Assembly: GCA_944387395.1 (NCBI GenBank)
Contig: CALXEU010000053.1
Coordinates: 1 to 34,105, forward strand
DNA from: an uncultured Clostridia bacterium
GTDB taxonomy: Bacteria > Bacillota > Clostridia > TANB77 > CAG-508
Length of the DNA: 34,105 nucleotides
Direction of reading: 5' to 3'
Part shown: piece after piece, positions 25,038-32,103 of the stretch
How positions within the stretch are numbered: the first letter of the stretch is position 1
Layout: every line of letters begins with the position of its first letter
Position numbers and translations under genes: made by a program
The notes under the pieces: model-generated
Database searches by the model: none
What the model was told of the DNA's origin: nothing
Seen by the model: only the letters and a program-made list of their open reading frames with translations

Positions 25038-25538
25038 ATGAAGTTAAATATTGTATTAGTAGAACCAGAGATACCACAAAATACAGGTAATATAGCAAGA
25101 ACATGTGCTGCAATAGGAGCTAAGTTACACTTAGTATACCCATTAGGATTTAATATATCAGAAAAAAGTGTTAAAAGAGCAGGACTTGATTATTGGGATA
25201 AATTAGAAATAGAAGAACATATATCATTCGAAGAATTCTTAAAAAAATATGAGCCAGAAAAGACAAATATGTTTTTTGTAACAACAAAAGGAAAAAATGT
25301 TTACTCAGACATGGATTATTCAAAAATGGACGAAGTATTTTTATTATTTGGTAAAGAGACAAAAGGACTACCAGAAGATATACTAAAAAAATATTTGAGT
25401 AAAACAATAAGAATACCAATGAGAGAAACATTACGTTCTTTAAATTTAGCAAATTCAGTTGCAATTGTTGCATATGATGTTTTTAGACAAGTAGATTTTA
25501 AAGGACTAGAAGAAATAAGTAAATATTTTGATAACTAA
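25038..25538 (+). CDS. trmL: tRNA (cytidine(34)-2'-O)-methyltransferase
   Basis: 166 residues from ATG 25038, chosen because AAAGGAG ends 7 bp before it; an ATG at 25032 overlaps the ispH stop but leaves only 1 bp of spacing. SPOUT-fold signatures: 'LNIVLVEPEIPQNTGNIART' at the start, 'LLFGKETKGLPEDIL' and the knot-forming 'IRIPMRETLRSLNLANSVAI'. It 2'-O-methylates the wobble base of certain tRNA-Leu species. Its presence in the same window as leuS is probably coincidence. The stop codon abuts a terminator. Confidence 0.94.
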   Translation: MKLNIVLVEPEIPQNTGNIARTCAAIGAKLHLVYPLGFNISEKSVKRAGLDYWDKLEIEEHISFEEFLKKYEPEKTNMFFVTTKGKNVYSDMDYSKMDEVFLLFGKETKGLPEDILKKYLSKTIRIPMRETLRSLNLANSVAIVAYDVFRQVDFKGLEEISKYFDN

Positions 25539-25563
25539 ATAGCAAGATAATCTTGCTATTTTT
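25538..25563 (+). terminator. Intrinsic terminator after trmL
   Basis: A 10-bp perfect stem (25538-25547 with 25551-25560) with a 3-nt loop and a T-tract, beginning at the last base of the trmL stop codon. Confidence 0.87.
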
Positions 25564-25631
25564 CTATTTTTACAGTAAAATAAATACGCAAAAAATAAAA
25601 AAAGACAATATGTCTGGAAAGAATATAGAAA

Positions 25632-26474
25632 ATGGAAAAAGAAGAAAATATAAAAATAAAAAAACATAACAAAATTAAGAAAATTATATTAATAATAATA
25701 TCAATTATAATAATAGCAATTTCAAGTTTTGCAATATATGAAATTGCAACAGTACATAATGAATACTATATAGGAGAAAAAAATCTACAAATACCAATAC
25801 TTGTATACCATGACATTGTTGATGATGAATCTCAAGTTGAATATGATTATATGCAAACAACAGTAGAAACATTTGAAGAACAAATTACAGGACTTATGAA
25901 ACTAGGATATGTTCCAATATCATATGAAGACTTAGTTGCATATAAAAATGGGGAAAAAGCAATACCGAAATGGAGCTTTTTGATAACATTTGATGATGGC
26001 TACACTGGGGTATACGAAAATGCATATGAAATTGCAAAAAAATACAACATACCAATGACATCATTTTTAATAGATGATACTGTTGGAATACCTGGATATT
26101 ACACATGGGAACAAGCAAAAGAAATGAATGATAGTGGATTAATGCACATTTATTCACATGGATTATCACATAGACAATACGACCAAGAAACAACCGAAAC
26201 ACTTGTAAATGAAACAGAACAAGCCTATACTAGTTTAGTAAGTAATTTACAAGATGATGAATTATTAAAAGTATTTACATACCCATACGGTTTATATACA
26301 GAAGAAGGAAGACAAGCCCTAGAAAATAAAGGATACATACAAAATCTAACAGATAACAAGATTAATACAAGCAATAATTTAGACTTAAGTGGATTACATA
26401 GACAATATCCTCTAAGTAATTCTGCACTTAAAATTTTTCTAATCACACAATACAGAGTAATAAAATATAAATAA
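25632..26474 (+). CDS. Membrane-anchored polysaccharide deacetylase (CE4/NodB family)
   Basis: 280 residues. A Lys-rich cytoplasmic tail (1-17), one hydrophobic anchor (about 18-37), then an extracytoplasmic NodB domain. 'ILVYHDIVDD' at 56-65, metal-binding 'ITFDDGY' with D121 and D122 (118-124), and 'SHGLSH' with H176 and H180 give the Asp-His-His zinc site; 'TYPYGLYTEEGRQAL' matches the later CE4 motif. It probably deacetylates peptidoglycan or another wall or capsule polysaccharide. GGAAAG lies 10 bp before ATG 25632. It sits between the trmL terminator and the HAD gene as a short unit. Confidence 0.9.
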   Translation: MEKEENIKIKKHNKIKKIILIIISIIIIAISSFAIYEIATVHNEYYIGEKNLQIPILVYHDIVDDESQVEYDYMQTTVETFEEQITGLMKLGYVPISYEDLVAYKNGEKAIPKWSFLITFDDGYTGVYENAYEIAKKYNIPMTSFLIDDTVGIPGYYTWEQAKEMNDSGLMHIYSHGLSHRQYDQETTETLVNETEQAYTSLVSNLQDDELLKVFTYPYGLYTEEGRQALENKGYIQNLTDNKINTSNNLDLSGLHRQYPLSNSALKIFLITQYRVIKYK

Positions 26475-26533
26475 TAAGCAAAATATTTGTACAATAAAAA
26501 ATCAGGCATAATTTAAGAAAGGAAAAAAGCAAA

Positions 26534-27118
26534 ATGAGAATAGGAATAGACCTAGACGGAGTAGTATTTGATTCTGAAAAAGAATATAGAGTATATTCAG
26601 AATTATATGATATGATAGAGCTAAAACAAAATAGCAAAATTAATAACAAAGAACTTAATTTTCAAGATAGATTTGATTGGACACAGGAACAATGCATAGA
26701 GTTTTTTAACAAATATCTAATACAAATTATGGAAAAATCTAACTACATGCCAGGAGCAATAGACGTTTTAAAAATGCTAAAAGAAGAAGGAAATGAATTA
26801 ATATTAGTAACAGCCAGAGGTGGCTATGAACCAGAAGCAATAAAAATGAGCCAAAGAAGACTAAAAGAAAGCGAACTTGACATATTTAAAAATTACTTCT
26901 GGGGAGCAGAGGATAAGGCTAAAGTATGCAAAGAAGAAAACATAGACATAATGATAGATGATTCTTTTAGAAATTGCAAATCTATAGCTGATGCAGGAAT
27001 AAAGGTATTATACTTTAGAAGTGCTCCAAGTTACGAATTACAAGGCGAAAATGTAAAAACAGTATACAACTGGGGAGAAGTATATAGAGAATTAGGTAAA
27101 AAAACTAACAATAATTAA
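26534..27118 (+). CDS. HAD-family 5' nucleotidase-like phosphatase (NT5C type)
   Basis: 194 residues. 'MRIGIDLDGVVFDSE' supplies the HAD nucleophile D6 and acid/base D8; 'LVTARGG' provides motif II, and 'IDIMIDDSFRNC' motif IV. The overall pattern fits the 5'-deoxyribonucleotidase (NT5C)-like branch that dephosphorylates nucleotides. Substrate is not decided by sequence. AAAGGA precedes the start by 10 bp. It follows the deacetylase by 59 bp without an obvious terminator. Confidence 0.82.
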   Translation: MRIGIDLDGVVFDSEKEYRVYSELYDMIELKQNSKINNKELNFQDRFDWTQEQCIEFFNKYLIQIMEKSNYMPGAIDVLKMLKEEGNELILVTARGGYEPEAIKMSQRRLKESELDIFKNYFWGAEDKAKVCKEENIDIMIDDSFRNCKSIADAGIKVLYFRSAPSYELQGENVKTVYNWGEVYRELGKKTNNN

Positions 27119-27185
27119 TAGATTTTAAAATTCTGTTATATAATATATACAGTAATAAAATATAAATATGAAAGGAAGAAAAATT

Positions 27186-27557
27186 ATGGAAAAGGAATTA
27201 ATTATTAGAAAATGTTTAAAATGTGGAGCTGTTATTAAAGAAATAAAGGACAGTAAAAGTGCATTTAAATGCTGCGGAGAAGAAATGAAAAAAATGGTTG
27301 CAAATACAGAAGAAGCTGCATTTGAAAAACACATACCAACATATGAAGTAGTAGATAATAAAATAATTCTAAAGGTAAATCATGTAATGGAAGATGAACA
27401 CTATATTGAGTGGATAACAATTTTAACAGAAGAAAAAGAATGTACAGTATTCTTAAAACCAGGAAAAAATGCAGAATGTAAATTTAAATATGTACCAGGT
27501 GCAAAACTATATGCATATTGCAATAAACATGGATTATGGAGTACAGAAGTAAAATAG
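27186..27557 (+). CDS. Desulfoferrodoxin (two-iron superoxide reductase)
   Basis: 123 residues from ATG 27186, which has AAAGGAAG 7 bp upstream; an ATG at 27168 would place that ribosome binding site inside the gene. Center I cysteines C10, C13, C29 and C30 (CxxC...CC); center II ligands H49 ('EKHIP' with E47 and K48), H66, H72, C112 and H115 ('YCNKHGLW'). It reduces superoxide to hydrogen peroxide without releasing oxygen, a defence typical of strict anaerobes. No rubredoxin gene is adjacent to supply electrons. Confidence 0.96.
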   Translation: MEKELIIRKCLKCGAVIKEIKDSKSAFKCCGEEMKKMVANTEEAAFEKHIPTYEVVDNKIILKVNHVMEDEHYIEWITILTEEKECTVFLKPGKNAECKFKYVPGAKLYAYCNKHGLWSTEVK

Positions 27558-27618
27558 AAATATAAACTAAAATCCATCTAAATGTCGAATGTTGTCGAAA
27601 CTTGGTATACGAATATGG

Positions 27619-27648
27619 TTGCAATAAAATTAAATCCTATGGTAATAT
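27619..27648 (+). promoter_or_regulatory. Candidate extended -10 promoter for the DUF6514-like gene
   Basis: TTGCAA (27619-27624), an 18-bp spacer and TAATAT (27643-27648) preceded by TGG. The block TATGGTAATATAAAA is identical to that before the SemiSWEET gene. Confidence 0.45.
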
Positions 27649-27671
27649 AAAATCCTATGAAGGAGGGTGTT

Positions 27672-28013
27672 ATGATAGGAACAAGAAAATTATATGGAAT
27701 TACAAGAATTGATGAAAAAGACATTGAGGGAAGAGAAAATAAGTTACAAATCAATTTAAAATATTACAAAGTAAAGTTGGCAATGACAAAATCGAGAATA
27801 AAAAAATATGGAATAGAAATAGTAAAAGAAGAAATCAATAAAAGAGGAAAAACAAAAGAAAAAAGTAAAATATACAACATAACAAATAACGAAATGGTAA
27901 TAGAAAACTTATTGAAGATATTTATTCAAAATAAAGTAACACCAATTGCAACAAACGAAATAATATCGGATTTAAAGAAAAAGCCAGAATTAATTTATAA
28001 TTTTAAAGGTTAA
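27672..28013 (+). CDS. Small conserved protein, DUF6514-like
   Basis: 113 residues from ATG 27672, preceded by AGGAGGG (27661-27667); an in-frame ATG at 27657 lies upstream of that site. Basic protein without membrane segments. The pattern 'LQINLKYYKVKL... KKYGIEIVKEEINKRGK', then 'NNEMVIENLLKIFIQNKVTPIATNEIISDL' resembles DUF6514 proteins, which are common in clostridia and have no known function. The family assignment is from memory of the pattern and moderate only. Confidence 0.6.
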   Translation: MIGTRKLYGITRIDEKDIEGRENKLQINLKYYKVKLAMTKSRIKKYGIEIVKEEINKRGKTKEKSKIYNITNNEMVIENLLKIFIQNKVTPIATNEIISDLKKKPELIYNFKG

Positions 28014-28021
28014 AATAAAAG

Positions 28022-28064
28022 GTAGCTTGATATGAAATTTTATTTATCATACAAGTTACTTTTT
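28022..28064 (+). terminator. Terminator after the DUF6514-like gene
   Basis: An 8-bp stem with one G-T pair (28022-28029 with 28052-28059), further pairing inside, and a T-tract at 28060-28064. Confidence 0.7.
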
Positions 28065-28157
28065 ATATATAATATGAACACAAACTTACGGAAAGCAAAA
28101 TTGCAAAACTATATTTATATAAAAATTAAGGCTTTCCGATTTGTTCAAAAAGAAGTA

Positions 28158-28186
28158 TTGACAGAGTATATCAAAATGCTTATAAT
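28158..28186 (+). promoter_or_regulatory. Consensus promoter of topA
   Basis: TTGACA (28158-28163), exactly 17 bp, TATAAT (28181-28186): a full consensus match. The resulting leader of about 80 nt contains the short palindrome copy C. Confidence 0.88.
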
Positions 28187-28212
28187 AAAGACTATTAAAA
28201 AGAAGGAAGAAA

Positions 28213-28242
28213 GGTTGAAAAATAATTAATTCTTTTTCAACC
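28213..28242. repeat. Short palindromic repeat (copy C), core-deleted, in the topA leader
   Basis: Thirty bases join the left 15 bases and right 15 bases of the outer arms of copies A and B, forming a near-perfect hairpin without the roughly 95-bp interior. The flank (TTTATGCC then AGAGAGGAATG) again resembles that of copies A and B. No T-tract follows that would make it a clear terminator. Confidence 0.8.
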
Positions 28243-28273
28243 ATATTTATGCCTCAAGAGAGGAATGTGAAAA

Positions 28274-30340
28274 ATGGCAGATAAATTAATAATAGTTGAA
28301 TCGCCCGCAAAGGCAAATACAATAAAAAAATTTTTAGGTGGAAGTACAAAAGTAGTTGCTTCTATGGGACATATAAGAGACTTACCTAAGTCAAAAATTG
28401 GAGTGGATATAGAACACGACTTTGAACCAGAATATATTAATATTAGAGGAAAAGGAAATTTAATAAAATCTCTAAAAAAATATGCAAAAGCAGCTAAAAA
28501 AGTGTATCTTGCAACTGACCCTGATAGAGAAGGAGAAGCAATTGCATGGCACTTAGCACATATACTAGAAATTCCGGAAGATAGTGTATGTAGAGTTACA
28601 TTTAACGAAATAACAAAGGAAACTGTACAAGAATCAATAAAAAAACCAAGAAAAATAGATATGAATCTAACTAATGCACAACAAGCAAGAAGAGTATTAG
28701 ATAGAATAGTAGGATATAAAATAAGTCCATTATTATGGAAAAAAGTAAAGCCAGGATTATCAGCAGGAAGAGTTCAGTCAGTCGCTGTAAAATTAATAGT
28801 AGATAGAGAAAATGAAATTAGAAATTTCATACCAGAAGAATACTGGAACATTTATGCAAAACTTTTAGATGAAAAGTCAAAAAAAGAATTTGAAGCTAGA
28901 TTTTACGGAAAAGACGGAAAAAAACAAGAATTACACAAAAAAGAAGAAGTAGATGAAATTCTAAATAATATAAAAGATGGTAAATATATAGTAACAAATG
29001 TAAAAACAGGGGAAAAGAAAAGAACTCCAGCTCCTCCATTTACAACAAGTACAATGCAACAAGAAGCATCAAGAAAGTTAGGATTCACATTAAAGAAAAC
29101 AATGTCAGTTGCACAAGGTCTATATGAAGGAGTTAAAATACCAGAAAAAGGCAGTGTAGGATTAATTACATACATGAGAACAGACTCTACAAGAATTTCA
29201 GAAGAAGCAAGAGCTGCTGCTAAAGAGCAAATAATAAATACTTATGGAAGTTCATATTATGAGAATAGATATTACAAAACAAGTAAAGAAGCACAAGATG
29301 CCCATGAAGGTATAAGACCTACATATATATATTTAACACCAGAAAGTATAAAAGAAAGCTTAACAACAGACCAATATAAATTATATAAATTAATTTACAA
29401 CAGATTTATAGCAAGTCAGATGACAGCAGCAATCTATGACACAATAAATGTAGATATAGATGTAAATAAATATAACTTTAAAGCAAGTGGACAAAATTTG
29501 AAGTTTAAAGGATTTATGACATTATATATAGAAGGTAATGATGAAAACAGTACAGAAGACGAAGAGACTTCAATTCCTGCATTAGAAGAAAAACAAGAAG
29601 TAAAGCAAATATCTTTAACTCCAAAACAGAGTTTCACGGAACCACCTGCAAGATATACAGAAGCAAGTCTGGTAAAAGAACTAGAAGCAAGAGGAATAGG
29701 AAGACCAAGTACTTACTCGCCAACAATTACTACAATTTTAGAAAGAAGATATATAGAAAAAGAAAAAAAACAACTTGTACCAACAGAACTAGGAGAAGTG
29801 GTAAACAAGCTATTAATAGATAATTTTTCAGATGTAGTAAATGAAGAATTTACAGCTAAAATTGAGAGTGAGTTTGACAGTGTTGCTGAGGGAAAAGAAG
29901 AATGGAAACAAATTCTAAGAGACTTTTATCCTAAATTTGAAAATGAGTTAGAAAAAGTAGATAAAGAGTTAGAACATGTTGAACTTAAAGAAGAAGTCTC
30001 AGATGTTCCATGTGATAAATGTGGGAGAATGATGGTTGTAAAAATGAGTAGATATGGTAAATTTTTAGCATGTCCAGGCTACCCAGAGTGTAAAAATGTA
30101 AAACCTTTTGTAATTACAATAGAGGTTCCATGTCCAGTATGTGGAGGAAAAGTTCAAGTTAGAAAAACAAAAAGAGGAAAAAATTTTTATATTTGTGAAA
30201 ACAACCCTAAATCTTGTAATTATATTTCTTGGAATAAACCAAAACCTGGAGAAAAGTGGAGTCCAGAGGAAATTAAAAATACGGAAACTAAAAAAACTAA
30301 AAGAAAAAAGACAACTAAAAAAAAGACAAGTAAAAAATAA
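28274..30340 (+). CDS. topA: DNA topoisomerase I
   Basis: 688 residues, normal bacterial length. The TOPRIM domain begins 'KLIIVESPAKANTIKKFL' and includes 'YLATDPDREGEAIAWHLA'; the active-site tyrosine is Y300 in 'ITYMRTDSTRIS'. Two C-terminal Cys4 zinc ribbons follow ('CDKCGRMMVVKM...CPGYPEC' and 'CPVCGGKVQVRK...CENNPKSC'), then a Lys/Thr-rich tail. It relaxes negative supercoils. GAGAGGAATG provides the ribosome binding site before ATG 28274. Single gene between its own consensus promoter and a terminator. A probably spurious small frame at 28032-28229 overlaps its promoter. Confidence 0.98.
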   Translation: MADKLIIVESPAKANTIKKFLGGSTKVVASMGHIRDLPKSKIGVDIEHDFEPEYINIRGKGNLIKSLKKYAKAAKKVYLATDPDREGEAIAWHLAHILEIPEDSVCRVTFNEITKETVQESIKKPRKIDMNLTNAQQARRVLDRIVGYKISPLLWKKVKPGLSAGRVQSVAVKLIVDRENEIRNFIPEEYWNIYAKLLDEKSKKEFEARFYGKDGKKQELHKKEEVDEILNNIKDGKYIVTNVKTGEKKRTPAPPFTTSTMQQEASRKLGFTLKKTMSVAQGLYEGVKIPEKGSVGLITYMRTDSTRISEEARAAAKEQIINTYGSSYYENRYYKTSKEAQDAHEGIRPTYIYLTPESIKESLTTDQYKLYKLIYNRFIASQMTAAIYDTINVDIDVNKYNFKASGQNLKFKGFMTLYIEGNDENSTEDEETSIPALEEKQEVKQISLTPKQSFTEPPARYTEASLVKELEARGIGRPSTYSPTITTILERRYIEKEKKQLVPTELGEVVNKLLIDNFSDVVNEEFTAKIESEFDSVAEGKEEWKQILRDFYPKFENELEKVDKELEHVELKEEVSDVPCDKCGRMMVVKMSRYGKFLACPGYPECKNVKPFVITIEVPCPVCGGKVQVRKTKRGKNFYICENNPKSCNYISWNKPKPGEKWSPEEIKNTETKKTKRKKTTKKKTSKK

Positions 30341-30369
30341 AATACAATTAATCAAAATAGAATATTACG

Positions 30370-30419
30370 AGGCATTCCAATTATATGTTTTTATTAAGTA
30401 TATAAGCGGAATGCTTTTT
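30370..30419 (+). terminator. Intrinsic terminator after topA
   Basis: A 7-bp stem (30372-30378 with 30408-30414), extended by weaker pairs, a long AT-rich loop and five T residues (30415-30419). Confidence 0.72.
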
Positions 30420-30467
30420 ATATTAATCTTAAAAAATGTAAAGTTTGTATTTTTAAATAAAAATCGG

Positions 30468-30552
30468 AAAATGTGATAAAACACCATCAAAACGTTTCTA
30501 AAAATGTGATAAAATACTATTGAAATGCTTCTAAAAATGTGATAAACTTCTA
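30468..30552 (+). repeat. 33-bp direct repeats, two and a half copies, upstream of the ATPase gene
   Basis: Units 30468-30500 and 30501-30533 both start AAAATGTGATAAAA and end TTCTA, differing mainly in the middle; a shortened third unit covers 30534-30552. They lie between the topA terminator and the ATPase start. Possible binding-site array or simple slippage product. Confidence 0.75.
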
Positions 30553-30636
30553 AAAAGATCTTATTTTTTATAAATACAAATATTTTAATATTATAATTAA
30601 ATGAATATATTAAAAACCAGAAAGGAAGGTATTACT

Positions 30637-31971
30637 ATGGAAAGGTTAAAAAGAAAAATAGATAATTACCTTATAGAATGGAAAAAAAATAAAAACAGAT
30701 TACCATTAATAATAAAGGGTGCAAGGCAAATTGGAAAAACAAATGCAATAAGAAATTTCGGAAAGAATAATTATAAAACATTTATTGAAATAAATTTCGC
30801 ACTTCAACCACAGTTTAAAACAATTTTCAGTGAGGGATTTAGTGTCGATGAAATAATGAAAAATATAACATTAAAATTACCAGAGGTAGAGATAAATAAT
30901 AATGAAACGCTAATTTTCTTTGACGAAATGCAAGAATGTATAAGTGCTGCAACATCACTTAAAGCATTTAGAGAAGATGGAAGATATGATGTAATATGTT
31001 CTGGCTCTTTAATGGGAATAAATTATAAAGAAATCGAGTCTAATAGTGTGGGAAATAAAGAAGATTATATAATGACGTCTCTAGACTTTGAAGAATTCTT
31101 ATGGGCAAAAGGATATAAGGATGAACAAATAGATGACTTATACAAACATATGTTAAATTTATTACCACTTACGCAAACACAATACAATGTAATGCTGTCT
31201 ATATTCAAAGAATATATGATAGTTGGTGGAATGCCCGCAATTGTTAGTACTTTTGTTCAAAATAATAACTTTAGTGGAATTTTAAAAATGCAGCAGCAAA
31301 TTTTATTAGATTATGAAGAAGATATTACAAAATATGCAGGTGGATTAGATAAAACTAAAATCTTAAATGCATATAGAAAAATTCCAGTATTTTTAGGAAA
31401 TGAAAATAAAAAGTTTCAGATTTCAAAAATAGTTGATGGGGCAAGAAATAGAGAATATGTTGGCGTTGTAGAATGGCTTCAAAATGCTGGAATAGTAAAT
31501 ATTTGCTATGCAATGGAACAAGCATGTTTACCATTAAAAGGAAATTATAATCCTGATAATTATAGATTATATTTTGCAGATACAGGATTATTAATCGGCT
31601 CTTTAGATGATGAAGTTCAAGATGATTTAAGAAATAATGAAAATATGAATACATATAAAGGAGCTCTGTACGAAAATATAATATCAGACATGTTAGTTAA
31701 AGAGGGATATAATCTATATTTCTACAAAGATGATAGCAAAAAAATAGAAATGGATTTCTTTGTAAGAGACAAAAATTCATTAATTCCTATAGAAGTTAAA
31801 GCAAATGATAATGCTACTATTTCATTAAATAATTTAATAAATAGTGATTCTTACAAAGACATTAAATATGGAATAAAATTATGTAACAAGAACATTGGAT
31901 ATAATGGAAAAATTTATACATTTCCATACTTCTTAACATTCTTATTAAAAAATTTTTTAAAGGAAAAATAA
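30637..31971 (+). CDS. AAA-type ATPase with DUF4143 domain
   Basis: 444 residues from ATG 30637, which has AAAGGAAGG at 30621-30629; an ATG at 30601 lacks a ribosome binding site. Walker A 'KGARQIGKTNA' (27-37) and Walker B 'LIFFDEMQE' (92-100) form an AAA_14 domain; 'VICSGSLMGI' matches the sensor region. The C-terminal DUF4143 part contains 'YRLYFADTGLLIGSL', 'GALYENIISDMLV' and the nuclease-like 'EMDFFVRDKNSLIPIEVKA' (a PD-(D/E)XK-like D...ExK pattern). These proteins are abundant in gut anaerobes and archaea and of unknown function. Lone gene preceded by the direct repeats. Confidence 0.88.
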   Translation: MERLKRKIDNYLIEWKKNKNRLPLIIKGARQIGKTNAIRNFGKNNYKTFIEINFALQPQFKTIFSEGFSVDEIMKNITLKLPEVEINNNETLIFFDEMQECISAATSLKAFREDGRYDVICSGSLMGINYKEIESNSVGNKEDYIMTSLDFEEFLWAKGYKDEQIDDLYKHMLNLLPLTQTQYNVMLSIFKEYMIVGGMPAIVSTFVQNNNFSGILKMQQQILLDYEEDITKYAGGLDKTKILNAYRKIPVFLGNENKKFQISKIVDGARNREYVGVVEWLQNAGIVNICYAMEQACLPLKGNYNPDNYRLYFADTGLLIGSLDDEVQDDLRNNENMNTYKGALYENIISDMLVKEGYNLYFYKDDSKKIEMDFFVRDKNSLIPIEVKANDNATISLNNLINSDSYKDIKYGIKLCNKNIGYNGKIYTFPYFLTFLLKNFLKEK

Positions 31972-32003
31972 TATAAAGGATGTAAAAAAATTACCAAAAA
32001 TGT

Positions 32004-32032
32004 TTGACAAAATTCATTTCTTAATAGATAAT
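32004..32032 (+). promoter_or_regulatory. Promoter of the glucan phosphorylase gene
   Basis: TTGACA (32004-32009), a 17-bp spacer and GATAAT (32027-32032). The expected transcription start lies at about 32039, which excludes the in-frame ATG at 32038 as a translation start. Confidence 0.72.
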
Positions 32033-32103
32033 ATAATATGAAAAATTATAAAGAAAAAAACAATAAGATAAATACCCAAAAGTCACGAAGGAGGAATATT
32101 TTA

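Noticed and set aside
28032-28229. 65-residue open frame upstream of topA
   Set aside because: It spans a terminator, a hairpin, a consensus promoter and part of the palindrome, has no good ribosome binding site and looks like no known protein.
32038-32103. Longer N-terminus for the glucan phosphorylase
   Set aside because: That ATG coincides with the expected transcription start, and GAAGGAGG serves ATG 32104.
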